DNA from: Anaerolineae bacterium
GTDB lineage: Bacteria > Chloroflexota > Anaerolineae > Aggregatilineales > Phototrophicaceae
Length of the DNA: 54,394 bases
Direction of reading: 5' to 3'
NCBI GenBank assembly: GCA_022843385.1
Contig: JALHNT010000049.1
Coordinates: 1-54,394, forward strand
Shown: piece by piece, positions 42,200-50,680 of the stretch
Numbering within the stretch: the stretch's first letter is position 1
How the letters are laid out: each line of letters starts with the position of its first letter
Translations under genes and position numbers: made by a program
The notes under the pieces: generated by a model
Told to the model about the DNA's origin: nothing
The model's input: only the letters and a program-made list of their open reading frames with translations
Databases searched by the model: none

Positions 42200-43198
42200 C
42201 TACAGCTTGGCCTCGTTCCGCAGCAGCCCGACCAACAGGCTGACGCAGGCTTCGACATCGTTGCTATCCACCGTTTCGCTGGTGGTATGGATGAAGCGCG
42301 TCGGGATCGAGATGCAGCCGCTCGGCACACCAGCCCGCGCCGTCTGCATGGCTGCCGCGTCGGTTGTCCCGCCGGAGAGCAGTTCCAGTTGATACGGCAC
42401 CTTGTCGGCCTGCGCCCGGTTAATCATCCAGTCGCGCACCGCTGGCGGAACCACCAGACCGGGATCGTGCAGCTTGATGGCTGCGCCGCCGCCCAGCCGA
42501 ACCGCCATCTTATTGCTCTTGAGCATATCGCCGCTGTGAGTGACATCAATCGCCAGCGCCACATCGGGCTTGACGGCATAGGCCGCCGGACGCGCCCCGC
42601 GCAACCCGACCTCTTCCTGCACGGTGAACACCACCACCACCTCATTCGGCAGTTTCTTCTTGCGCCCGGTCTTCAGCCGCTTGAGCGCTTCGATGGCGAT
42701 GGCACAGGCAATGCGGTCATCCATCGACTTGGCGATCAGGCGGCTGCCGCGTTCTTCCATGTTGCGCCACAGCGTCGCCGGCATCCCGGCCTGGATCGCG
42801 CCATTGCCGTTGCCGTCGCTCACATCGATGTAGAAGTCGTCAATCTCCGGGCGATTGGTATTCCAGGGATCGTGGGCGCTGATGACGCCGATGGTGCCGT
42901 CCTCAAAGCGGACGCGGTTGCCGACCAGCGTGGCATGGTTCAGCCCGCCAATCGGGGCGAAGCGGACATAGCCGCTGTTCTTCTCGACATAGGTTGCCAT
43001 CATGCCGATCTCGTCCATATGCGCCGCCACCATCACGCGCGGGCCATCCTTGCCGACGCGGCAGATCAGATTGCCCAGCGGGTCAACCGTCATCTCGTCC
43101 ACCACATCAGCCACCTCCGCCTGAATCAATTGGCGGACGTGATGTTCATAGCCCGAAGGCCCCCAGGCTTCCACCAGTTTGCGAATGAGGTCTTTCAC
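42200..43198 (-). CDS. M42 family metallopeptidase (paralogue A)
   Basis: A 332-residue co-catalytic metallo-aminopeptidase of the TET/glutamyl aminopeptidase family. Metal and catalytic residues are in place: His of 'VMVAAHMDEIGMMA', Asp of 'IAKSMDDRIACAIA', the Glu pair of 'VVFTVQEEVGLRGARPA', Asp of 'VALAIDVTHSGDM' and the His of 'TRFIHTTSETVD'. Members form large tetrahedral cages that trim peptides in the cytosol. It follows PhzF by 56 bases; two more M42 genes lie upstream on the same strand. Confidence 0.93.
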   Translation of the reverse strand: MKDLIRKLVEAWGPSGYEHHVRQLIQAEVADVVDEMTVDPLGNLICRVGKDGPRVMVAAHMDEIGMMATYVEKNSGYVRFAPIGGLNHATLVGNRVRFEDGTIGVISAHDPWNTNRPEIDDFYIDVSDGNGNGAIQAGMPATLWRNMEERGSRLIAKSMDDRIACAIAIEALKRLKTGRKKKLPNEVVVVFTVQEEVGLRGARPAAYAVKPDVALAIDVTHSGDMLKSNKMAVRLGGGAAIKLHDPGLVVPPAVRDWMINRAQADKVPYQLELLSGGTTDAAAMQTARAGVPSGCISIPTRFIHTTSETVDSNDVEACVSLLVGLLRNEAKL

Positions 43199-43254
43199 AG
43201 TGATCTATTCTCCTCACATGGCAGGGACAGCGTCCCCAATAATTTCCGTCCCGC

Positions 43255-44151
43255 TCAGATTTCCAGACTACCTTCGCCGATATACACACTTTCGCCGCCG
43301 ATGCGGACACGGCTGATCGCGCCAGCAGTTTGTTCGATCTCGATGTGGATGAAGCTGGGTCGCCCCATCTCAAAGCCCTGCTCGCTGACGATGCGCGCCG
43401 GACTGCCGCTCACCCAGCCATACTGCACCAGATAACACCCTAATGGCCCGCTGGCCGCGCCGGTGGCCGGGTCTTCGGCGATGCCCATCGACGGGGCGAA
43501 CATGCGCGAATGCACCGTCGAAGTCGGGTAGATCGTCTCGCGGGTAAAGACGAAGACTTCGCCATACTGTTGCAGCGCCCGTTCCCAGATGTCGGTGCGG
43601 AACTTGAGCGACTGTATCGCCTTGAGCGAGGCCAGCGGAATGAACAGGAATGGCACACCGCACGAGATTTCCTGCACCGGCGAGTCAGCCAGATCGCTCA
43701 CCGGCAGCGAGAGCAGGTCGGCGGCCAGTTGGCGATCCGTGAACTCTGGCGAGAAGGTCGGCTGAAGCTGCTGCATCCAGATCAGCGAGGGCTGGCCGTC
43801 AACAAACTGGAACTCCACCGGGATCACCCCCACGCCTTCTTCCAACCGGATCATCGGCTGGGCGGGCGTCACGCTGACCATGTGTTCCCGTGCCAGCACA
43901 TACGATGTGCCGACGGTGGGATGCCCGGCCATCGGCAGCTCACGCGCCGGGGTGAAGATGCGTACCTTCCAGTCATTGGCCGGGTCTTCCGGCGGCAGGA
44001 CAAAGGTTGTCTCGGAAAGGTTCAGTTCTTTGGCGATCCGCTGCATCAGATCGCCGGAGATGCCGCGCCCGTTGGTGAAGACCGCCAGTTGGTTGCCACC
44101 AAAGCGCTCATTGGTGAAGACATCGAGCAGATGGTAATGCAAACGACGCAT
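43255..44151 (-). CDS. PhzF family protein
   Basis: A 298-residue PhzF/YddE-like protein. The catalytic Glu is in 'AKELNLSETTFVLPP', and 'FTPARELPMAGHPTVGTSYV' and 'EDPATGAASGPLGCYLVQYG' are the signature loops of the two diaminopimelate-epimerase-like halves. Most PhzF proteins outside phenazine clusters are probable isomerases of unknown substrate, and no phenazine genes are near. It lies between a HEPN-like gene (16-base gap) and M42 paralogue A. Confidence 0.93.
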   Translation of the reverse strand: MRRLHYHLLDVFTNERFGGNQLAVFTNGRGISGDLMQRIAKELNLSETTFVLPPEDPANDWKVRIFTPARELPMAGHPTVGTSYVLAREHMVSVTPAQPMIRLEEGVGVIPVEFQFVDGQPSLIWMQQLQPTFSPEFTDRQLAADLLSLPVSDLADSPVQEISCGVPFLFIPLASLKAIQSLKFRTDIWERALQQYGEVFVFTRETIYPTSTVHSRMFAPSMGIAEDPATGAASGPLGCYLVQYGWVSGSPARIVSEQGFEMGRPSFIHIEIEQTAGAISRVRIGGESVYIGEGSLEI

Positions 44152-44167
44152 GAGTTAGTTATCCATT

Positions 44168-44860
44168 TTAGGCAGGGTTACGCAGAATAAAGTCACGAAT
44201 CCCTTGCAGCATGAGTGCTACCTGTTCTTTTGTGTACTCGGTGTATTGACCGTGCGCTGCCTTGTTACGTAGGTCAAGCCAGCTGGTCACTTGTTTTTGG
44301 TCGAGCTTGTTATATACACCGTGTCCCGCCAAATCATCATTAAGCCTGCTTGTTTTCTTCGGCTCATTCCCTGTTGGTTTCGCGTCTTCAATTGGCAGCC
44401 CATTTTTGAGGCAAAGTTTTCGTAACTGTTCTTCAAGTACCCCACCGGCCATAACCGCTGCCGGATCTTTATAGCCTTCGGCATGAAGATAGGAGGCCAT
44501 TTCGAGGAAATCGCTAAACAAGTCAGCGCGAACAAGTTCTTGGATCGACTCCAAATAACCATTTTGATAATCTGAGCGTATAGTACGTAAAATACCAGCG
44601 AGCCGATCAACCGCTATAGAAGCCTCATTTGACTTTCGATAATATGCCACTACCTCGTCCATATCGATAGAGTATTGACTGGATGTAGGGACTATACGAT
44701 TTATTGTAGCTGTCAATGTTGTCATCACTTCCTGAAGTTCAAAATTGGAGACTCTGTAATACTGATATTCATTATCTCTGGCATATTGAATAAGAGTCCA
44801 CTTTTCAAGAGCCTTATCAATCTGATCCAATATGACTTGAATGCTAATTCGGCTGTTCAT
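44168..44860 (-). CDS. HEPN-like protein, AT-rich, coupled to an M42 peptidase gene
   Basis: A 230-residue helical protein. The C-terminal third carries 'LDLRNKAAHGQY': R198-x4-H203 fits the Rx4-6H active site of HEPN RNases, following helices 'MAGGVLEEQLRKLCLKNG' typical of that fold. The N-terminal two-thirds are unassigned. The ATG overlaps the upstream M42 stop (TAATG) and has 'GGAGGTGA' inside the M42 3' end, so translation is coupled. GC content is clearly lower than flanking genes, suggesting insertion into an operon. No partner antitoxin is visible. RNase activity is inference. Confidence 0.72.
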   Translation of the reverse strand: MNSRISIQVILDQIDKALEKWTLIQYARDNEYQYYRVSNFELQEVMTTLTATINRIVPTSSQYSIDMDEVVAYYRKSNEASIAVDRLAGILRTIRSDYQNGYLESIQELVRADLFSDFLEMASYLHAEGYKDPAAVMAGGVLEEQLRKLCLKNGLPIEDAKPTGNEPKKTSRLNDDLAGHGVYNKLDQKQVTSWLDLRNKAAHGQYTEYTKEQVALMLQGIRDFILRNPA

Positions 44861-45912
44861 TACCGTATCACCTCCCACGTCATCCCATGCAGCGCGGCCT
44901 GCACCAGCCGCACCACCAGGGCGTAATCGTCGCGGTTGAGGTAGGCCGTCGGGCTGTGGATATAGCGGCAGGGCATCGAAATGACCGCCGATGGGACGCC
45001 GATGGTGCTGGTGTGGATCGAACCGGCATCGGTTCCGCCGCCCAACTGGGTTTTCAACTGGTAAGGGATCTGATGGGCGTCGGCAGTTGTCCGCAGGAAG
45101 CTCAACAAACGCGGTGGCACGATCAGGCTGCGATCCATCATCGTCAGCACCGGCCCGGCTCCCAGGCGGCAGGCCGGATTGCTCTCGGTTTCCATGTCAT
45201 CGGGGTCAGCCAGCGGGTTGGGAATATCGTTGGCGGTTGTGCCTTCCAGCGCAATCGCTACATCCGGCTTGAGCGTCTGCGCTGCCACCCGCGCCCCGCG
45301 CAGTCCAATCTCTTCCTGCACCGTGAAAGCCGCCAGCACATCCACCGGATACGGGCCGCCCTGCAAGACATCGATCAGGATCGAGCAACCGACACGATCA
45401 TCGAAGGCTTTGCCGCGCACCATCGTCGGGCTGATCTCCATGAAGCGGCTGTCGAACACTACCCGGTCACCTACCTTGACCTTGCCGTTGACTTCCTCTT
45501 TGCTGCTGGCACCGATGTCGATACGCAGGTTGCTCAACGCCACCGCGTTCTGGTCACGATTGCGGTGAATCGGCGTCCAGACGATCACCCCCGGCACGGC
45601 TTCATCGCCAATCTTCACCCGCAGCGCTGGCAGGATGCGTTCATCCACGCCGCCAATGTTGGTGAACTTGATCAGGCCGTCGCCGCCGATAGCCGTCACC
45701 ATCAGGCCGATCTCATCCATGTGTGCCGCCAGCATCACGCGCGGACGATCGGAGGCCGTCCCCTTTTTGATGGCGGTGATGTTGCCCAGCGAGTCGATCC
45801 GCAGATCGGTCACCTGATCCTTGATCGCATCCAGGATGATCGGGCGCACCGCCTCTTCCTTGCCCGAAACACCTACTGCCTCTGAAAGCTGTTGCAGATA
45901 ATTCATCGTCAT
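44860..45912 (-). CDS. M42 family metallopeptidase (paralogue B)
   Basis: A 350-residue M42 aminopeptidase with a complete set of ligands: 'VMLAAHMDEIGLMV', 'VRGKAFDDRVGCSIL', 'LAAFTVQEEIGLRGARV', 'VAIALEGTTANDIP' (Glu instead of Asp at the second zinc, also normal for the family) and 'MPCRYIHSPTAYL'. Its stop codon overlaps the HEPN-like start. ATG 45912 or the ATG two codons later could be the start. The upstream 230 bases carry heptamer-type repeats. Confidence 0.93.
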   Translation of the reverse strand: MTMNYLQQLSEAVGVSGKEEAVRPIILDAIKDQVTDLRIDSLGNITAIKKGTASDRPRVMLAAHMDEIGLMVTAIGGDGLIKFTNIGGVDERILPALRVKIGDEAVPGVIVWTPIHRNRDQNAVALSNLRIDIGASSKEEVNGKVKVGDRVVFDSRFMEISPTMVRGKAFDDRVGCSILIDVLQGGPYPVDVLAAFTVQEEIGLRGARVAAQTLKPDVAIALEGTTANDIPNPLADPDDMETESNPACRLGAGPVLTMMDRSLIVPPRLLSFLRTTADAHQIPYQLKTQLGGGTDAGSIHTSTIGVPSAVISMPCRYIHSPTAYLNRDDYALVVRLVQAALHGMTWEVIR

Positions 45913-45924
45913 CGTCGTCCATCT

Positions 45925-45958
45925 GTAGTCGATAGTCGTCAGTCAATAGTCGATCAAT
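45925..45958. repeat. Overlapping heptamer-type repeat
   Basis: 'gtcgatagtcgtcagtcaat' continuing into 'agtcgatcaatcaag' is a tract of degenerate, overlapping GTCGATA/GTCAATA units, read in the opposite sense to those at 592-620 and 13690-13715. It lies in the leader of M42 paralogue B. Confidence 0.55.
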
Positions 45959-46143
45959 CAAGCAGGTTATTGTCCAGGATGCCAACAGGGTGAGACTGCC
46001 GGGGATTCGTCGGGAAGCGCAACGGCGCGTCCGCCCGTCATCCTCATGCTGCTACAGTTAGGAATTCCATACCAAAGGTAAGGAAACCGTAACTTTTGCC
46101 TGTTCTTGCCTGTTTATCAGGTCCATATTCGTACTCAACTGCG

Positions 46144-47232
46144 TCAGTCCTGATGAGCCTTTTTGTCCTCATCCACCCGGTAGTCCACCGCGCTCATGAA
46201 GTCGGCATCCAGACCGGCGATGAAGTGCGCCATCAGCCGTCCAGCACGTTCAATGTCGCGCAGATCGACCGTCTCCACCGGCGAGTGCATGTTGCGGATG
46301 GGGAAGCCAAGCAGCGCCGTCGGAATACCTTCCAGCGCCACCTGAATCGCCCAGGCATCGGTGCCGCTTGCGCCGGGGATGATTTCATCCTGTAGCTTGA
46401 TTTCGTACTGTCGCGCCGTCTCACGCAGCTTATCGATCAGTTTGGGGTGGAAGTTCGGCCCCACGCCCAGCGTCGGCCCGGCACCCATCTCCTTGCCCTC
46501 TTCGGCATCGATGCCCGGCTGCGGCGCAAAGGTCACATCGAGCGCGATGGCGATGTCCGGCTGGATAGCATGAGCCGCTGTCGCCGCGCCCAGCAAACCC
46601 GTCTCTTCCTGCACCGTCGCCGTCGCGTACACATCCCAGCGGTGATGCATCCCCTGAAGCTGGTCAAGGCACGCGGTCACAGCAGCCACGCTGGCGCGGT
46701 CATCCAGCGCTTTGGCGGCCACGCGCTTGCCATTCAGTTCCAGCAGCGGCACATCCGGCGTAATCAGATCGCCAATCCGAACCCATTCCGCCACCTCAGC
46801 GGCGGGCAGCCCGACATCCACGATCAGCTCATCCATCGCCGGGTACTTCTTGCGGGCGTTGGCACTCAACAGATGCGGTGGCACACTGGCGACCACGCCG
46901 GGCAGCGGCTTGCGTCCATGCACCAGCACCGGCTGCGCCATCATCACCCGATTATCGACCCCGCTGATACGGTGAACATAAATGAAGCCATCAACGATCT
47001 CGCGCACCATCAGCCCGATCTCGTCCATATGCGCCGCCAGCATAATTTTGCGCGGCTGCTCCAGCGGTTGTGTCGCCCGCTTGATGCCGATCAGGCTGCC
47101 CAATCCGTCCTGCTCGAAGGTCGTCACATACGGCTGCCAGGCGGCGCGTACCACCTCGCAGATGGGCCCTTCATGACCGGATGGGGCGTGGGTCTCGACC
47201 ATCGTTTTCAGATGTTGCTTTAAGTCGAACAC
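46144..47232 (-). CDS. M42 family metallopeptidase (paralogue C)
   Basis: A 362-residue M42 peptidase: 'IMLAAHMDEIGLMVREIV', 'VAAKALDDRASVAAV', 'YATATVQEETGLLGAATA', 'IAIALDVTFAPQPG' and 'IRNMHSPVETVDL' carry the metal and catalytic residues. The likely start is GTG 47232 with 'GGGAGAG' upstream; a GTG nine codons earlier has its purine run too close. It is the most divergent of the three copies, with a different C-terminal tail. folC lies 116 bases upstream on the same strand. Confidence 0.92.
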   Translation of the reverse strand: MFDLKQHLKTMVETHAPSGHEGPICEVVRAAWQPYVTTFEQDGLGSLIGIKRATQPLEQPRKIMLAAHMDEIGLMVREIVDGFIYVHRISGVDNRVMMAQPVLVHGRKPLPGVVASVPPHLLSANARKKYPAMDELIVDVGLPAAEVAEWVRIGDLITPDVPLLELNGKRVAAKALDDRASVAAVTACLDQLQGMHHRWDVYATATVQEETGLLGAATAAHAIQPDIAIALDVTFAPQPGIDAEEGKEMGAGPTLGVGPNFHPKLIDKLRETARQYEIKLQDEIIPGASGTDAWAIQVALEGIPTALLGFPIRNMHSPVETVDLRDIERAGRLMAHFIAGLDADFMSAVDYRVDEDKKAHQD

Positions 47233-47348
47233 AGCGGCGCTCTCCCTCAACAGAAACACCCTCCAGCGGAGGGCGCATCAGGATTCTATCAGTATTGGCG
47301 TTCAGCGATTATGGCATACTCGGCATGAAACGCCAATCATGGGTGGTA

Positions 47349-48578
47349 TCACAGCCGCGCCAGATAATCCGCGCCTTCGAAGATCGAGCGTGTGACACGG
47401 GCTTCATCCAGTTCATCCGGGTTCAACAGACCGTAGTATTCCCGCGCCAGCGCCGCCAGCCGCAGCGATCCGCAGATGACCGATAGGCCGTTGCTGCGCC
47501 GCGCCTGCTCCAATGCGACTTCTGGACGCGGCTCAAGCCGTACCTGCGCCTGTCGCAAACCGACCTGCTGCTCGAGATCGGAAGCCGTCAGCCCGCGATG
47601 CCCGGTCAGGCTGGTGAAAGTCACGTGAAACTGCGTCTCATCGAAGACCCGCAGATAATCGGCTGCCGCCTTATCCTTCAACATGGCTACGACCAAATGG
47701 ACAGGCGGCTTTGGGTAGAGCGACTCGATGTGCTGGCGCAGAGCATAGGCAGCACGCGGAGTATGCCCGCCGTCAATCAGAATCGGCTTGCCCTCTAAAT
47801 GAATTAGCTCCCGCCGTCCGAGGAAGTTGGGCAGCGCTAGAATATCTGGCAGTGGCTTCTGTGGAACAATCCCCTTCTCCATCAAAATCCGCAGCCCTTC
47901 ATGAGCCGCCTGACCCGATTCGGCGGGATGCAGATGGGCTGACTGTCGGGCGATGACCTCCAGCAGCACATCCTCGGCTTCGGGCAACTGCGGCTCAAGG
48001 ATGACATGCCCGCCTGGCCGGATGATGCCGGCTTTGTGCCAGGCGATGGTTTGCAGCGAGCCGCCCAGCATCGCCAGATGTTCCCGTTCCAGCGGCGTGA
48101 TGAGCGCCACTCGACTCGCGGCTGCATTGACCGCGTCCCAGCGCCCGCCCATGCCCACTTCCAGCACCCCCAGCCTGACCTGCCGCTGCTGAAACCACCA
48201 CAGTGCCAGCGCTGTCGTCCGTTCAAATGTGCTGTAACGCAGCCCGATCTCGCTTTCAACAGCCAGCACCCGCTCCACGCCCTCGACCAGCTCATCTGGC
48301 TCGATCATTCGCTCGTCGATCATCATCCGTTCGCGGAAGCTGTGCAGATGCGGGCCGGTGAACAGGCCGGTGTTCATCCCATTGAGGACGTTGACGATCT
48401 GATGACAGGTAGTGCCTTTGCCGGTGGAACCCGTGACGAGGACTGCCGGGTACGCCTGCTCCGGGTTGCCCAGCCGCGCCAGCAGATGCCGCATCGGTCC
48501 CAGTGAACGGGGGAAATCCACCGCCCGCACCGGCTGGCACAGGCGGTTGAGCGCATCGACATAAAGTGAAGGAGTCAT
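47349..48578 (-). CDS. folC: Folylpolyglutamate/dihydrofolate synthase
   Basis: A 409-residue Mur-ligase-type enzyme that adds glutamate to folates. Signatures are the P-loop 'AVLVTGSTGKGTTCHQI', 'GPHLHSFRERMMI' (folate-binding strand), 'LGVLEVGMGGRWDAVN', 'AWHKAGIIRPGGHVIL' and the C-terminal domain opening near 'KPILIDGGHTPRAAYALR' (family usual 'DGAHNP'; here GGHTP, a mild change). It is first of the minus-strand run of folC, three M42 genes, the HEPN-like gene and phzF. Confidence 0.9.
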   Translation of the reverse strand: MTPSLYVDALNRLCQPVRAVDFPRSLGPMRHLLARLGNPEQAYPAVLVTGSTGKGTTCHQIVNVLNGMNTGLFTGPHLHSFRERMMIDERMIEPDELVEGVERVLAVESEIGLRYSTFERTTALALWWFQQRQVRLGVLEVGMGGRWDAVNAAASRVALITPLEREHLAMLGGSLQTIAWHKAGIIRPGGHVILEPQLPEAEDVLLEVIARQSAHLHPAESGQAAHEGLRILMEKGIVPQKPLPDILALPNFLGRRELIHLEGKPILIDGGHTPRAAYALRQHIESLYPKPPVHLVVAMLKDKAAADYLRVFDETQFHVTFTSLTGHRGLTASDLEQQVGLRQAQVRLEPRPEVALEQARRSNGLSVICGSLRLAALAREYYGLLNPDELDEARVTRSIFEGADYLARL

Positions 48579-48876
48579 GGGAATACACAGATTGTTTTCT
48601 GTCTGGCTTCGAGTATATCCGTCGTCAGTTATCTACACCATTATCAGGGAAATCGAATGTGATTTTGCTTCCTCTGTCGCTCGCCAGAATTCGCCAATCA
48701 GAGGATTCTATCTGTTACGTTCCTGCAAGGTCTTTTTCATGTAGAATGGGGGCGGATATGACTTTAGTCCTATCCAACTCTGGGCAGTTAGACACTGGAC
48801 ATAATGAGCAGTGTGGTGCGGTTATCAGGCAATGCTGCCCCAGGCATTGATCTGACCTAACTCTGGACACAATTAT

Positions 48877-49314
48877 ATGACTGATAACGAACTCGTCCTC
48901 TATCGCGACGACATGCTGCGTGGCTATGATTTTTTGTTGCGCCAAGCGAATGAAGCACTCAGCCTACGCCAGATGCAGCGGTTGCGCGAGATTTGGACGG
49001 TCGTACTGATCCTCTCCAATGCCGTTGATGATTATGTCGCCGCTAAACGCCATCGCCGTTATAGTGATGAGTTTGACCCTCGTTATCGTCTGATGTATGC
49101 TTCACGTACGCCGTTACAGATGATCCGCATCTGCACCCACCTGTTGATTGTGAATCATGTCCAGCAAATTGACCGGCTCAGCCCGGCGCAGTGGGAAGCG
49201 GTGCAGTTGATGGAACAGGCTGAACGTGCTTTGGTTAACTGTCTTGAACGGCTATGGGCCGAGATGAAGCATGAGCAAGAACGCCGATACCGCCAATTCG
49301 TTCCAACGTATTGA
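48877..49314 (+). CDS. Hypothetical protein, overlaps a GNAT gene
   Basis: A 145-residue helical protein with many Arg, Gln and Leu residues and no known motif. The 3' end overlaps the following acetyltransferase by 44 bases in another frame, indicating coupled expression. The 300 bases upstream contain a repeated 'aactctgg' element ('aactctgggcagttag' and 'aactctggacacaatt'), possibly a regulator site. I do not recognise a family. Confidence 0.7.
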   Translation: MTDNELVLYRDDMLRGYDFLLRQANEALSLRQMQRLREIWTVVLILSNAVDDYVAAKRHRRYSDEFDPRYRLMYASRTPLQMIRICTHLLIVNHVQQIDRLSPAQWEAVQLMEQAERALVNCLERLWAEMKHEQERRYRQFVPTY

Positions 49315-49870
49315 GATCTTTGACTTCCACATCTTTCCGATTCTGCAAACCACCCGTCTGGTATTGCGTCAGCTTCGTCTGCAGGATGCCGACGCTGTAT
49401 TGCACATTCGCGGCGACTTCGAAGTCACGCGCTACAACATCGGCAGCGCCTACCAATCCCGTGAGCAAGCCCAGAACCTGATCGAAGGGATCACTGACGG
49501 CTATAACCAGCACCTGGAAGTGCGCTGGGGCATTACGCTACGTGAAGATGACAGCGTGATCGGCATGGTGGGCTACAATTATTGGGTGCGCCATGACCAT
49601 CGCGCTTCGGTGGGATACGACTTGGCACGGGAATTCTGGGGGCTGGGTATTATGACCGAAGCGCTTCGGGCGGTAATCGCTTTCGGCTTCGACCAGATGG
49701 CGTTAAACCGGATTGAAGCTGATGCAGATATGCGCAATCCCGCGTCAGCGCGGGTGCTGGAAAAAGTCGGCTTCAGCCGCGAAGGCGTGCAGCGCGAACA
49801 ATTCTATGAGGATGGTCGCTTCCATGATCTCGGTTTGTTCGCTCTGTTGCGGCGTGATTTTGGAAAATAA
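49271..49870 (+). CDS. GNAT acetyltransferase, RimJ/RimL-like
   Basis: A 199-residue acetyltransferase of the RimJ/RimL/SpeG group: 'LQTTRLVLRQLRLQDADAV' at the start, 'SVGYDLAREFWGLGIMTEAL' as the acetyl-CoA site and 'ADADMRNPASARVLEKVGF' as the closing motif. These enzymes acetylate N-terminal residues of ribosomal proteins, polyamines or antibiotics; the target is not deducible. It overlaps the preceding hypothetical gene by 44 bases. Confidence 0.9.
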   Translation: MSKNADTANSFQRIEIFDFHIFPILQTTRLVLRQLRLQDADAVLHIRGDFEVTRYNIGSAYQSREQAQNLIEGITDGYNQHLEVRWGITLREDDSVIGMVGYNYWVRHDHRASVGYDLAREFWGLGIMTEALRAVIAFGFDQMALNRIEADADMRNPASARVLEKVGFSREGVQREQFYEDGRFHDLGLFALLRRDFGK

Positions 49871-49897
49871 AAACAGGGACATCGAAGTGGATGTCCC
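49866..49897 (-). terminator. Intrinsic terminator of the RRM gene
   Basis: On the minus strand GGGACATC and GATGTCCC flank CACTTC and are followed by TGTTTTTATTTT. It lies between the convergent GNAT and RRM genes and may act in both directions. Confidence 0.85.
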
Positions 49898-49924
49898 CGT
49901 TAGGTTTATCTGGTTAGCAACCGA

Positions 49925-50266
49925 CTAGCGGCGCGGCCCACGATCATTGTAACGGCGTTCTCCGCCACCATCGCGACGCCCGCCACCACCAAAACCGCCA
50001 CCACCACCACCGCGTTCTTCACGCGGGCGTGCTTCATTGACAGTCAGCGGACGATTGTTGAGCGAGTAGCCATTGAAGCGGCGAATCGCCTCCTGAGCCA
50101 GTTCATCTGTTGCCATTTCGACGAACCCGAAACCTTTGGAACGGCCTGTTTCGCGATCCATAATGACGGCCACGTCAGTCGTTTCCCCGACTTGTTCGAA
50201 CAACGTCCGAATGTCGTCCGCCGTCGCAGTGTACGGCAGATTGCCTACGTACAACTTCTTGCTCAC
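49925..50266 (-). CDS. Glycine-rich RNA-binding protein (single RRM)
   Basis: A 113-residue protein. Residues about 3-78 form one RNA recognition motif with RNP2 'KLYVGNLPY' and RNP1 'SKGFGFVEM'. A Gly/Arg tail (about 85-113) with RGG-like clusters follows, as in cyanobacterial cold-induced Rbp proteins. GTG start with 'AGGAG' six bases upstream. The promoter 140-170 bases upstream leaves a long leader, as in cold-inducible genes. Confidence 0.93.
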   Translation of the reverse strand: MSKKLYVGNLPYTATADDIRTLFEQVGETTDVAVIMDRETGRSKGFGFVEMATDELAQEAIRRFNGYSLNNRPLTVNEARPREERGGGGGGFGGGGRRDGGGERRYNDRGPRR

Positions 50267-50408
50267 ACTTAGCTCCTAAACAGATATGAAAACCGAACTT
50301 GGATAGCGGAAGAGACGCGGCAAATAAGAGGCACAGACACCGGACACTGGCAACAGACGGGAACGTGCAATCTCAAAACTCAACCATTTTCTCCTCACTA
50401 TCAGGTTC

Positions 50409-50437
50409 ATCATGACACAAATTTCGTATTTTGTAAA
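50409..50437 (-). promoter_or_regulatory. Probable promoter of the RRM gene
   Basis: On the minus strand TTTACA (50432-50437), a 17-base spacer and CATGAT (50409-50414), leaving a leader of about 135 bases. Confidence 0.45.
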
Positions 50438-50469
50438 GATGATGACGGGGGGTTTTGTTGGCCGAAAAT

Positions 50470-50498
50470 TTGACAGATTTGAACTGATGTTCTATACT
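50470..50498 (+). promoter_or_regulatory. Strong sigma-70-type promoter of the cupin-hydrolase unit
   Basis: Consensus TTGACA (50470-50475), 17-base spacer, TATACT (50493-50498). The nearest plus-strand gene starts at 50681, so a leader of about 175 bases is predicted. A second TATACT lies at 50638-50643. The leader contains a GC-rich stretch near 50560-50600 that could fold. Confidence 0.7.
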
Positions 50499-50680
50499 AC
50501 AGATCAACGAACAGCATGTCAGTTGAGAGCTAATCGAGGCAGTCAGCAGCAGAATGCGGGGTGGCCGGGGCGGCATCAGATGCGGGAAGCATGGCCGCCG
50601 CCATCACGATGAGCCATGCATTTTTCGCCATTCGTCACTATACTCTGGGTTGAATTCGATGACACACTGATGGAACAATC

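Noticed and set aside
42031..42330. 100-codon N-terminal extension of glycyl-tRNA synthetase
   Set aside because: Not homologous, very Arg/Ser/Cys-rich, includes a palindromic repeat; ATG 42030 has a ribosome-binding site.
43255..44151. Phenazine biosynthesis cluster
   Set aside because: Only a PhzF homologue is present; no other phenazine genes.
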